Assembly (NCBI GenBank): GCA_016210005.1
Contig: JACQVA010000001.1
Location: 1-43,081 of the forward strand
DNA: 43,081 nucleotides
Direction of reading: 5' to 3'
DNA from: Deltaproteobacteria bacterium
Lineage (GTDB): Bacteria; Desulfobacterota; Binatia; HRBIN30; JACQVA1
In this document: one piece after another, positions 34,264-41,902 of the stretch
How the letters are laid out: each line of letters begins with the position of its first letter
Numbering within the stretch: the first letter of the stretch is position 1
Translations under genes and position numbers: made by a program
Notes under the pieces: model-generated
Seen by the model: only the letters and a program-made list of their open reading frames with translations
Databases searched by the model: none
Told to the model about the DNA's origin: nothing

Positions 34264-35136
34264 TCATGGCTTCGGCGGATGATCGAGGTGCTTCAAGAGC
34301 CGGAAGAAGTCGCTGTTGGGCGACAGGATGATGGTGGTGCCGTCACCGAGCGACTTGCGGTAGGCCTCCAGCGTACGCACGAGCTGATAGAACTCCAGGT
34401 CACGGCCGTAGGCGTCGGCGAAGATCTTGACCGCCAGCGCATCGCCCTCGCCGCGCATGATTTCGGACTTCTTGCGGGCCTCGGCCAGAAGAATCTGCAC
34501 CTGTTTATCCGACTCGGAGCGAATCTTGCGCGCTTCCTCATCACCTTCGGCGCGGAACTTCTTGGCCTGGCGCTCGCGTTCGGTGCGCATGCGGTTGAAG
34601 ACGTTGAGCTCGTTCTTCTCGGGCAGATCAGCGCGCTTGATCACCACGTCCACCACCTCGATGCCGTACTCGCGCGCCTTCTCGTCGCTGCGTTCGGTGA
34701 CCTGCTTCATGAGCGCCGCGCGCTTCTCGTTGACGATCTCACGCAAGGTGTGACGGCCGAGGGTCTCACGCAGGTTCGAGTAGATGATGTCGTCGAGGCG
34801 CGACTGGGCCCCCTCTTCGTTGCGGACGGTGCGGTAGAACTGGAGCGGATCACGGATGCGCCAGCGCGAGTAGTTGTCGACCACCAGTTGCTGCTTGTCT
34901 TTGGTGAGCAGCTCGCGCGGGGCGGCATTGTAGTCGAGCAGCCGCTGGTCGAAATAGAGCACGTTCTGGATGAGGGGGATCTTCCAATAGAGGCCCGGCT
35001 CCTGCACCGTGCGTACGGGATCGCCGAGCTGCACCACGATCGCCTGCATCCACTGCGGCACACTGTACGCTGCCAGCTTCCAAGTGCCGAGCACGAGCCC
35101 GAGCACGACTAGAATAGGAATCCAACGCCGATCCAT
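34264..35136 (-). CDS. hflC: Band-7/SPFH membrane protein HflC
   Basis: A 290-aa protein with one N-terminal membrane anchor and an SPFH domain. It contains EPGLYWKIPLIQNVLYFDQRLLDY, then VVIKRADLPEKN and a charged coiled coil (RMRTERERQAKKFRAEG). With HflK it forms the cage that encloses and modulates the FtsH protease. GGAGGAGG lies 5 nt before the ATG. It starts 2 bp after hflK. No ftsH gene is in the window. Confidence 0.93.
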   Translation of the reverse strand: MDRRWIPILVVLGLVLGTWKLAAYSVPQWMQAIVVQLGDPVRTVQEPGLYWKIPLIQNVLYFDQRLLDYNAAPRELLTKDKQQLVVDNYSRWRIRDPLQFYRTVRNEEGAQSRLDDIIYSNLRETLGRHTLREIVNEKRAALMKQVTERSDEKAREYGIEVVDVVIKRADLPEKNELNVFNRMRTERERQAKKFRAEGDEEARKIRSESDKQVQILLAEARKKSEIMRGEGDALAVKIFADAYGRDLEFYQLVRTLEAYRKSLGDGTTIILSPNSDFFRLLKHLDHPPKP

Positions 35137-35138
35137 GT

Positions 35139-36239
35139 TTACCTCCTCCCCGGCTGGGCCGCGGGCTCCGCCGGCTCGGCCGAGCGCGGCTTGAGTACCT
35201 GATCGAGCGGCAAATAAGGCACGACCTGTTTGCCGGCGAGGTCGTCCAGCAGGATCTTGTTCATGCGCCCGAGCACTTCCTCCATCGTCTCCAAATACAG
35301 GCGCTGGCGGGTGACCTCCTTGGCCTTGGAGTACTCGTCGTGGAGAGCGGTGAAGCGTTGCGCCGCGCCGGCCGCATCCTGGAGCTTGGCAGCCTTGTAG
35401 CCTTCGGCCTCATTGAGCAGTTGCGCCGCCTGGCCGCGCGCCTTCGGTACCACGTCGTTGGCGTAACCGGTCGCTTCGTTGATCAGCCGCTCCTTGTCCT
35501 GTTGCGCGCTGATGACGTCCTTGAACGCGTCCGACACCTGGTCTGGCGGATCCACGTCCTGCAGCTTCAGCGTCACGACTTCGAGCCCGAGGCGGTAGCG
35601 GTCGAGGATTTCCTGCAGCAGCAGCTGCGCGTCCTCCTGAATGCGCTCCTTCCCCTCGGTCAACGCATTGTCGATGTTGTTGCGTCCGACGATCTCGCGC
35701 ATGGCGGCCTCGGCGGCGTCGCGTACGGTCTCCTGCGGGTCGCGCACATTGAATAGAAAATCGGTGGCACCGCGGGCCTCCGGCTTGACCTTGTACTGCA
35801 CGATGAATTGCAGCTTGACGATGTTTTCGTCGCCGGTCAGCATCAAGGCCTCGACGTCCTCATCGCGGTAGCGCGCCGGCGGCCCGGCGTCCACCGTGCG
35901 GAAACCGAACTCCGCCTTGCGGACCTGCGTCACCGAGGGCTTCAGTACGGTCTCGATCGGCCAGGGCAGATGATACCCCGGCCCAGGATCGGCCTCGCGC
36001 ACCACGCGCCCGAAGCGCAGGACCACGCCGCGCTCGTCGGGCGCGACGATGAAGACCCCGCTTAGGGCATACAGCAGCAACGCGATGGCGACGATCAACC
36101 ACGGGTTGAAGCGCCCGCGACCACCGCCCGCGAACCGCCTGCGGAAGTCCTCCCACGCCTGGGTGACCATCTCGAGGGGATCATCGGGGCCACCGCCGGA
36201 CCAAGAACCGTCATGCCGTTGCGCCATCGCACTCACCAT
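35139..36239 (-). CDS. hflK: Band-7/SPFH membrane protein HflK
   Basis: A 366-aa partner of HflC. The Gly-rich hydrophilic N-terminus is followed by a membrane helix (about 45-65), then the SPFH domain with PDERGVVLRFGRV, GPGYHLPWPIETV and LQDVDPPDQVSDAFKDV. An in-frame ATG at 36227 has a better ribosome site (GGTGAG) than 36239, so the protein may begin MAQRHDG. The transposable insertion ends about 120 bp upstream, so its promoter may lie in or beyond the element. Confidence 0.92.
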   Translation of the reverse strand: MVSAMAQRHDGSWSGGGPDDPLEMVTQAWEDFRRRFAGGGRGRFNPWLIVAIALLLYALSGVFIVAPDERGVVLRFGRVVREADPGPGYHLPWPIETVLKPSVTQVRKAEFGFRTVDAGPPARYRDEDVEALMLTGDENIVKLQFIVQYKVKPEARGATDFLFNVRDPQETVRDAAEAAMREIVGRNNIDNALTEGKERIQEDAQLLLQEILDRYRLGLEVVTLKLQDVDPPDQVSDAFKDVISAQQDKERLINEATGYANDVVPKARGQAAQLLNEAEGYKAAKLQDAAGAAQRFTALHDEYSKAKEVTRQRLYLETMEEVLGRMNKILLDDLAGKQVVPYLPLDQVLKPRSAEPAEPAAQPGRR

Positions 36240-36350
36240 TTGTCGCGTGTCGCTTCATGCTTTTCATCTCCATTCCTTCCTTCGTCTGATCCGATGAGCA
36301 GGTAAGATATCATGCGATGTGGCACAAGTCCCGCCCTCTGCAACACGGCG

Positions 36351-36359
36351 GCCGAACAT
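36351..36359. repeat. 9-bp target site duplication, left
   Basis: GCCGAACAT, identical in direct orientation to 36817-36825 on the other side of the inserted element. Confidence 0.85.
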
Positions 36360-36415
36360 GGGTGTGCGACAAATCTGTGGGTAACGTGCAGCCGACCGGG
36401 CAAATCCTCACCAGT

Positions 36416-36438
36416 CTGACAGTACCGTGTACTGTCAG
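36416..36438. repeat. Palindrome within the element end, second copy
   Basis: Arms CTGACAGTAC and GTACTGTCAG with loop CGT. The arms are identical to 62-84; the single base difference between the two 116-bp element ends lies in this loop. Confidence 0.8.
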
Positions 36439-36737
36439 GCCGAGGCCCATGGCCGAAAGGGACGCAATTTGTCATCTTCCAGGCGCGCGGCGCCACTTCT
36501 TCAGCTGCTTCTCCCCGCACGATTGCGGTCTCTGCGCAGCCCTGCGCTTCGTAGTAGACCAGCTTGTCAACGCCGTACTTGGCCGAAAAACCCTCCACGA
36601 CCTTGCTCTTATGCTGCCACACCCGCGTTGCCAGCTGTGAGTTCACCCCAATGTACAGCGTGCCGTTCCGTTTGCTGGCCAGGGTGTAAACGCAGAACTG
36701 CTTGTCCATAGCGCCAAACGCCAAACTGGATTCCCGC

Positions 36738-36775
36738 TTTCGCGGGAATGACGGCCTTTCGCGGGAATGACGGCC
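36738..36775. repeat. 19-bp tandem duplication beside a dRS3-like hairpin
   Basis: TTTCGCGGGAATGACGGCC occurs twice head to tail (36738-36756, 36757-36775). The first unit shares its left half with the hairpin ATTCCCGC-TTTC-GCGGGAAT at 36730-36749. Confidence 0.85.
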
Positions 36776-36816
36776 ATAACACCGAACCACGTTACCCACA
36801 AATTTGTCGCGCACCC

Positions 36817-36825
36817 GCCGAACAT
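36817..36825. repeat. 9-bp target site duplication, right
   Basis: GCCGAACAT, matching 36351-36359. It lies within the codons for Met-Phe-Gly of the interrupted minus-strand gene. Confidence 0.85.
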
Positions 36826-36945
36826 CGTGAGCAGCTTGACCGCGGTGGCCGTGTCCGCCTGAGCGTCGGGAGCGACGATAGCCAGCACCTGCGTGCCTGC
36901 CAGCCCGAGGAGCAGCAGCAGAGAGTAAATCAGAACCTTGCGCAT
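36817..36945 (-). pseudogene. N-terminal fragment of a membrane protein gene, interrupted by the element
   Basis: The ATG at 36945 has AGGAG 10 nt upstream. It is followed by a hydrophobic segment (KVLIYSLLLLLGLAGTQVLA) and AVKLLTMFG, where the element begins. Joining the two flanks across one copy of the duplication keeps the frame open for 28 more codons to a stop at 36264-36266. That part does not look like conserved protein, so the gene may have been truncated before the insertion. From memory the start resembles the N-termini of some cation:proton antiporters; this is a weak suggestion. Confidence 0.5.
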
Positions 36946-37111
36946 GCCGGTCGCGCTCCTGATCTATGATCATTCGCCGCGTGCAAAAGGCCTCCGGTGA
37001 ACGACGGCAGACGAGCCCGCGTCCGTGACCATTGCGGAGATCTCTGGTAAGAGGCGAAGCGGCACAAGCAAGGCAAACCTGGTGCTGAGGCTTGAGTAAG
37101 GAGGAGAAGCC

Positions 37112-37325
37112 ATGCGCGGCAAATTCCAGACCGCGGATTCGGGCGGAGATGCTGGAGACAGCGTTCGCGCGGCTCCAAGAGTGTGAGTGTCATACTATGC
37201 CTGTCATCGACAAGGGGAAGCTGGTCGGGCTGGTCACGATGGACAACGTTGGAGAGTTCCTGATGATCCAGGCCGCCCTTGGGGGAGCGCCAGCTCGATC
37301 GGTTCGTCATGAAGCCCACGCGTGA
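37112..37325 (+). pseudogene. Frameshifted C-terminal fragment of a site-2-protease/CBS protein
   Basis: The sequence begins MRGKFQTAD after AAGGAGGAG. A one-base shift moves the reading to EMLETAFARLQECECHTMPVI and then GLVTMDNVGEFLMIQAAL. This is the second CBS motif and C-terminus typical of M50 site-2 protease family proteins. The membrane protease part is absent. With the frameshift it cannot make the original protein. Confidence 0.6.
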
Positions 37326-37413
37326 CGGCGGCGAACCCGCGCAAGACGATCGCACGGGCCGCAGGCGCAAAACTCCTGTCGCGAGGCAAACCCCCGGATC
37401 ATCCCTCCGCGCC

Positions 37414-37653
37414 ATGCTGTTCCCGCAGTTGTTCGATCCCGTTTCCTCCACTTACACCTACCTGCTCGCCGACGAGGCGACGCGGCGAGGCCTCCTCATC
37501 GGCACGGTCTTCGAGCAGTTCGAACGCGACCGCGCGCTGCTGCACGAGCTCGGGCTCACCCTCAGCCACACGATCGAGACCCACGTGCACGCCGACCACT
37601 TCGCGCCGCGCTCGGCAACCGCGGCGGGTTGCCACGCCGCGTGGGCACGGTAG
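37414..37653 (+). pseudogene. N-terminal fragment of a persulfide dioxygenase-like MBL gene
   Basis: MLFPQLFDPVSSTYTYLLAD at the start and IETHVHADH at residues 47-55 match the ETHE1/persulfide dioxygenase and related MBL family. The text after HADH (FAPRSATAAGCH...) is unrelated and ends within 20 residues, so about 70 percent of the gene is missing. The usual Asp in LLIDPV is changed (LLIGTV). It lies directly before the oxidase gene at 37658 and may have left it a promoter. Confidence 0.62.
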
Positions 37654-37657
37654 CGAC

Positions 37658-39076
37658 ATGGATCTGCCGTATTACCCAGTGAACGACTTCGAGCCGCTGA
37701 TGAAGGGGATGGTCATCGGCGGGATGGGCATCGTCCACGTGTTTCTGGCGCAGTTTGCCATCGGGGGTGGCTTGCTGATGTGCTACTTCCAGTGGCTGGC
37801 GCACACCCGCCGCGTGCCGCACGCTCGGAAGTTTCTCGAAGGGTACTTCCAGTTTCTCGTGCTCGTCAGCTTCGTGGTCGGCGCGCTCACCGGCGTCGGC
37901 GTGTGGTTCACGAGCATCCAGGTGAGTCCGCGTACCATCGGATTGATGGTCGATGAGTTCCACTGGGTGTGGGCGACCGAGTGGACGTTTTTCTGTCTCG
38001 AGGTGGTCGCGGGCTACGCCTTCTATCGCTACGCGCCGGTGCTGACCGATCGCAGTCGCATGACCCTGCTGCTGCTGTACTCGGCCGCCGCCTGGTTCAG
38101 CCTGTTCTGGATCAATGGCATCCTCTCGTGGCAGCTCACGCCCGGCCGCTGGACGGCGACGCAGCAGGTGTGGAGCGGCTTTTTCAATCCCAGCTTCTGG
38201 CCTTCGCTGATCTTCCGCACTATCGTCGCGATGACGATCGCCGCCCTGGTGGCCTGCGCGGTCATCAACGCGATGCCCGATCTCGATCGCCACGCCCGCA
38301 CGATGCTCATCAATCGCGCCGCCAACTTCCTCGCGCCCATGGCGCTGATGCCGGCGCTCGGGGCCTGGTACCTGCTGGTCATCCCGCGCGACAGCCGCGT
38401 GTGGGTGCTGGGCGGCAGCGCCGCCATGACGATGTTCCTCATGCTGGCGGTGGGCACCTCGCTACTCATCGGCCTGTACGCGGCCGTCGGGCTGATTCGC
38501 CAGAAGCTTTACATCAATGGGGCGACCGCAACGCTGCTGGTCGCGCTGGCATTTGGTGCCACCGCTGGCGGCGAGTTCGTGCGCGAAGGCGTCCGCAAAC
38601 CGTACACGGTTCGCGATATCCTGTACTCCAATGCGATGACGCAGCCAGACGTCGAGCGGCTGCGCCGCGTCGGCTCGGTCACCCATGATCCGTACCCGCT
38701 GCGCGATGCGGCGAGCTACCCGAACGATCAGATCCGGCTGGGCGCCAAGGTCTATCGCTTCCAGTGCAGCGTCTGCCACACGCTCGCAGGCGCCAACGGA
38801 ATCATCCACCTCGCCGGGTCGTGGACCGTGGAGCAGAAGCGGATGAACATTGCCAAGCTGCAGCGGACCAAAGCCTTCATGCCGCCCTTCGCCGGCACGG
38901 CGGCTGAGCTGGAGGCCTTGGTGCAGATGCTCTCGTGGGTCAAGAGGGGCCGCCCGGCCACTTGGCCGCTGGCGGACGATCCGGACACGCTCGCGCAGAT
39001 CGACCGCTGGCTGGCCGAGGCGGGGACGGCGCCAGGGATTGCGCGCCGCGCATACCGCGCGGCCGGGGTGCGCTGA
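37658..39076 (+). CDS. CydA-like oxidase subunit with C-terminal cytochrome c domain
   Basis: A 472-aa inner-membrane protein. Residues 15-310 resemble subunit I of cytochrome bd: a possible haem ligand His27 in GIVHVFLAQFAIGGG, then EFHWVWATEWTFFCLEVVAGY and the EFVREGVRKPYTV block that replaces GRQPW. The quinol-binding Q-loop is short or absent. Residues 355-460 form a cytochrome c domain with CSVCH (C370, C373, H374) and a likely axial Met408. Published classifications of bd-type proteins include families lacking a quinol site and carrying haem c. This fits such a family, with cytochrome c rather than quinol as probable donor. The activity itself is unproven. Confidence 0.72.
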   Translation: MDLPYYPVNDFEPLMKGMVIGGMGIVHVFLAQFAIGGGLLMCYFQWLAHTRRVPHARKFLEGYFQFLVLVSFVVGALTGVGVWFTSIQVSPRTIGLMVDEFHWVWATEWTFFCLEVVAGYAFYRYAPVLTDRSRMTLLLLYSAAAWFSLFWINGILSWQLTPGRWTATQQVWSGFFNPSFWPSLIFRTIVAMTIAALVACAVINAMPDLDRHARTMLINRAANFLAPMALMPALGAWYLLVIPRDSRVWVLGGSAAMTMFLMLAVGTSLLIGLYAAVGLIRQKLYINGATATLLVALAFGATAGGEFVREGVRKPYTVRDILYSNAMTQPDVERLRRVGSVTHDPYPLRDAASYPNDQIRLGAKVYRFQCSVCHTLAGANGIIHLAGSWTVEQKRMNIAKLQRTKAFMPPFAGTAAELEALVQMLSWVKRGRPATWPLADDPDTLAQIDRWLAEAGTAPGIARRAYRAAGVR

Positions 39077-40173
39077 TGGATGCGCCCTTTCCATTCGGAT
39101 TCCCGGGCGCTACCGCCTTCTACCTGACCTTCTACGTGCTCACCCTGGTGATCCACGTGCTGTTCATGAACTACGTCCTGGCTGGGACGGCGTACCTTGC
39201 GGTGGTGACCTTGTTCACCGGCGGCGCGGCGGCCGCCCGCGAGCGCAGCACGACGGCGCTGGTGTTGCGGGACTGGATGCCGTTTGCATTGAGCGCCGCG
39301 ATCACGGCGGGCGTGGCGCCGCTGCTGTTCGTGCAAATCCTCTATCAACGGCAATTCTACTCGGCCAACCTGCTCCTGTTTCATCGCTGGATGGCGATGC
39401 TCCCCGTGCTCATCGTTGGCTTCTATCTCCTCTACCTGCTGAAGAGCCGGCGCATTGGCGAGTGGGCGGCAGCCGCGCGTGCGGCCCTCGGCGGCGGGGC
39501 GTGGCTGTGCTTCGTGTTCGCGGGCTACTCGTGGACCGAAAACCACCTGCTCAGTACGCACGAGAGAGTGTGGGCGGGCTTCTACGCGTCCGGGGCACAG
39601 ATCTACCGCAGCCCTGAGCTGCTGCCGCGCTTGGCGGTGTGGTTCGTCGGAGCGATCCCGACGCTGGCGGTTCTCGTGGCGTGGCAATTGTGGTTGAGGC
39701 AACGCGCCGGGCGGAGGCTGCCCCACGCTGAGCTGTCGCGCTTGGCGTTGCTGGCCGTCGGCGGTCTGGTCCTCAGCGCGGCGTGCGGCGGGCTCTACTA
39801 TCTAACGATGGAGGAGGCCGCGCGCCGGCAGCTCACCGGAGCCCTGGCAAGTCCGTATCTGGTTGCTGCGGTGTTCGGCTTGGTCCTGCAAGTGGTCGCC
39901 TGGGTGGCACAGTGGCGCCGCCCGTGGGTGAGCGTGGTGTGGCTGGGCGTGGCATCGATCGGCGTGCTGATCACCGTGGTCGGCGTCACCGTGGTGCGCG
40001 AAGCGATCCGACTATCTGCGGTCGATATCGGGGCGCTCTACGAGCAGCACGCGCGCGCCGCGGCGGTGGGTGGGCTGCCCGTATTCCTCGTCTGCTTCGT
40101 GATCAACGCCGCCCTGATCGCCTGGTGCATCGCGCTGGCCCAAGGCCGGCGGCGGACAAGTGCGGCTCGCTGA
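39076..40173 (+). CDS. Multi-TM partner protein of the CydA-like oxidase
   Basis: A 365-aa polytopic protein with about nine hydrophobic helices, beginning MDAPFPFGFPGATAFYL. Its ATG shares a base with the preceding stop (TGATG), so the two genes are coupled and the products probably form a complex. It has a His-containing helix (LTLVIHVLFMNYVLAG) that could bind haem. It is not a clear CydB. Its function is inferred only from position. Confidence 0.6.
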   Translation: MDAPFPFGFPGATAFYLTFYVLTLVIHVLFMNYVLAGTAYLAVVTLFTGGAAAARERSTTALVLRDWMPFALSAAITAGVAPLLFVQILYQRQFYSANLLLFHRWMAMLPVLIVGFYLLYLLKSRRIGEWAAAARAALGGGAWLCFVFAGYSWTENHLLSTHERVWAGFYASGAQIYRSPELLPRLAVWFVGAIPTLAVLVAWQLWLRQRAGRRLPHAELSRLALLAVGGLVLSAACGGLYYLTMEEAARRQLTGALASPYLVAAVFGLVLQVVAWVAQWRRPWVSVVWLGVASIGVLITVVGVTVVREAIRLSAVDIGALYEQHARAAAVGGLPVFLVCFVINAALIAWCIALAQGRRRTSAAR

Positions 40174-40261
40174 GTTGACATGTCCTCTCATGCCCGGCGC
40201 CTTCGGGACGCCGGTTTGCTGAGGTTGCGGAGGTAGCCCAACTTCCGCATTGTTGAATCAA

Positions 40262-41668
40262 ATGGCGGGATTTCTTGCACGCGTGATCGGCCCGGTCCGG
40301 CCCGCCTATCTGCCGGTGCTGATCACCTACTTCGCGTACGGTGCCAGCTCGATCACGAGCGTTGGGCTTCTTTATCTTCAAAAGGACACGCTCGGCATCA
40401 CCCCCGCCGAGGCGGCACACATCGGCTTCTGGATCGGCCTGCCGTGGAGCATGAAAATGGTGGTCGGGGTCTCCTCGGATCGCTATCCCATCTTCGGCAA
40501 TCGCCGCGTACCGTATCTGTTGCTCGGTAGTTTCCTCTCCTTCGGTGGCTATGCCGCGCTGGCGACGGTGGTGAGCACGAAGGCGGCGTATCTCGCGGCG
40601 ACGGTGATCATCGCCGTGGGATTCATGGTCCAGGACGTGGTGGCCGATGCGCTGAGCGTCGAGACTGCCGAGTCCGACGAAGATGTCGCACAGATTCAGA
40701 CACTCGGCCGCATGGCGCTCCTCACCGGTACGATCAGTGTCGGGTATCTGAGCGGTGTTCTGACGCAATGGATCGGACCGCGTGGAGTTTGTGCGGTAGG
40801 GGCGGCGCTTCCCGTGCTGGTTGCGGTGGCGGCGTTGTTCGTGCGCACCAAGCGCGCGGCGGAGCGGCCCCCGACCGACGGACCGCTCGCCGGTCACAAC
40901 GCCTCGATCATCATGCTGGTGGGATTTGCCTACGCGGCGGTGAGCGTGGCGCTCGAAGCGCTCGCCGTGCCGTATGGGCAGGAGATCATCTTGATCGTCT
41001 CGGCCGTACTGATCGGTTTGCTCCTCTGGCAGGTCGGCGTTACGCGCGCCGTCGTGCTTGCGGCCCTGGTGATCTTCCTCTTTCGCGCCACGCCCGGCAC
41101 CGGACAGGGCTACAGCTACTGGGCCATCGACCAGCTGGGATTCGACGAGCGCTTTCTCGGCATCCTCGCCCAGGTCGGCTCCGTCCTGAGCCTCGTCGGG
41201 CTGGCGGTCTTTCGCAAACCCATCACGCATCGTCCGGTGAGCGTCACGCTCCTCTGGGTCATCGTCGCCGCCACGATTCTCTACCTGCCGAATATCGGTC
41301 TTTTCTATGGCCTGCACACGTGGCTGGGCGTGTCGGCGCGCACGCTGGCGCTCATCGACACGACGATCTCCGCGCCGCTCGGCCAGCTGACGATGGTCCC
41401 CATGCTCATCCTGATCGCGCGTACGGCGCCACGCGGCGCCGAGGCAACGATGTTTGCCATCATGGCGTCCTTGATGAACCTGGCGCTGTCGGCAAGCGAG
41501 TTGTGCACCCGTTACCTCAACACCATGTACGCGGTGACGCAGTCGGATTACTCCAACCTCGGCCGGCTCATGATCACCGTGCTGGTGATCGGCCTCGTGC
41601 CGCTCTTGGCGCTCCCTGTACTGCGGCGCGCCGAGGTGAATCTGCACCGCGAGGCGCCGAGAGGTTGA
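40262..41668 (+). CDS. MFS transporter, BT1/folate-biopterin transporter-like
   Basis: A 468-aa transporter with twelve likely helices. DRYPIFGNRRVPYLLLGSF after helix 2 is the characteristic cytoplasmic loop of the BT1 family. Near the C-terminus, GAEATMFAIMASLMNLALS and TQSDYSNLGRLMI are further family features. Members carry folates or pterins in trypanosomatids, cyanobacteria and plants; the bacterial substrate here is unknown. The ATG at 40262 lacks a close ribosome site. An imperfect hairpin at 40226-40249 holds a GGAGG sequence and may hide it. Confidence 0.75.
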   Translation: MAGFLARVIGPVRPAYLPVLITYFAYGASSITSVGLLYLQKDTLGITPAEAAHIGFWIGLPWSMKMVVGVSSDRYPIFGNRRVPYLLLGSFLSFGGYAALATVVSTKAAYLAATVIIAVGFMVQDVVADALSVETAESDEDVAQIQTLGRMALLTGTISVGYLSGVLTQWIGPRGVCAVGAALPVLVAVAALFVRTKRAAERPPTDGPLAGHNASIIMLVGFAYAAVSVALEALAVPYGQEIILIVSAVLIGLLLWQVGVTRAVVLAALVIFLFRATPGTGQGYSYWAIDQLGFDERFLGILAQVGSVLSLVGLAVFRKPITHRPVSVTLLWVIVAATILYLPNIGLFYGLHTWLGVSARTLALIDTTISAPLGQLTMVPMLILIARTAPRGAEATMFAIMASLMNLALSASELCTRYLNTMYAVTQSDYSNLGRLMITVLVIGLVPLLALPVLRRAEVNLHREAPRG

Positions 41669-41902
41669 AGCCGTCAGGCTGTGCGCGCGGCACCCTGAGC
41701 CGTGCTGTCCCGGCGTATCGCTTCGAGTGGCATCACTTCCTCCCTATTCTGTTCTTGTTGCACCGGACGGGCCGTGCAGCCAGGACGAGAGCGTCAGACA
41801 TCGTATTCATCTCTTGTCTTGTATGCTTTCATGCTCTTCGCCTCCGTTCCGTCCATCGCGAAGCAGATGAAGTGAGGAACCTCCGACGCCGGAGCTGGCG
41901 AG
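41669..41902. other. Intergenic region between the transporter and htpX
   Basis: A spacer between two converging genes. No gene was recognised. Positions 41828-41858 match 36254-36284 (upstream of hflK) at 25 of 31 bases; both resemble a translation start on the minus strand. Confidence 0.4.

Larger units (their letters stand above)
36233..36709 (-). pseudogene. GIY-YIG nuclease gene, truncated and frame-damaged
   Basis: Residues 1-62 match small GIY-YIG proteins of the YhbQ/UvrC-N type: VYTLASKRNGTLYIGV, then VWQHKSKVVEGFSAKYGVDKLVYYE. After AIVR an extra G shifts the frame, so the expected REKQLKKWRRAW is read as GEAAEEVAPRAW. Two further extra bases then restore the frame. The catalytic Glu of the REK block is thereby lost. 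At residue 79 the gene meets the 116-bp element end and reads through it, the target duplication and flanking DNA to a stop at 36233. The C-terminal helix is missing. It is the only gene inside the element. Confidence 0.75.
36360..36816 (-). mobile_element. 457-bp non-autonomous insertion element with TIRs and a GIY-YIG remnant
   Basis: The ends are inverted repeats of 29 bp (36360-36388 and 36788-36816) with two mismatches, each beginning GGGTG(T/C)GCGACAAAT when read inward. Both sides carry the direct repeat GCCGAACAT, as expected of a transposition with a 9-bp staggered cut. Inside are a palindrome (36416-36438), the damaged GIY-YIG gene, a dRS3-like hairpin (36730-36749) and a 19-bp tandem duplication (36738-36775). 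There is no transposase, so movement would need one in trans. A 9-bp duplication is usual for IS1, IS4 and IS903-type elements, but the family cannot be named from these ends. It interrupts the gene fragment at 36817-36945. Confidence 0.88.

Noticed and set aside
36360-36816. Interpretation of the insertion as an IS with its own transposase
   Set aside because: The only gene is the damaged GIY-YIG frame. No DDE, HUH or recombinase motif is visible, and 457 bp is too short.
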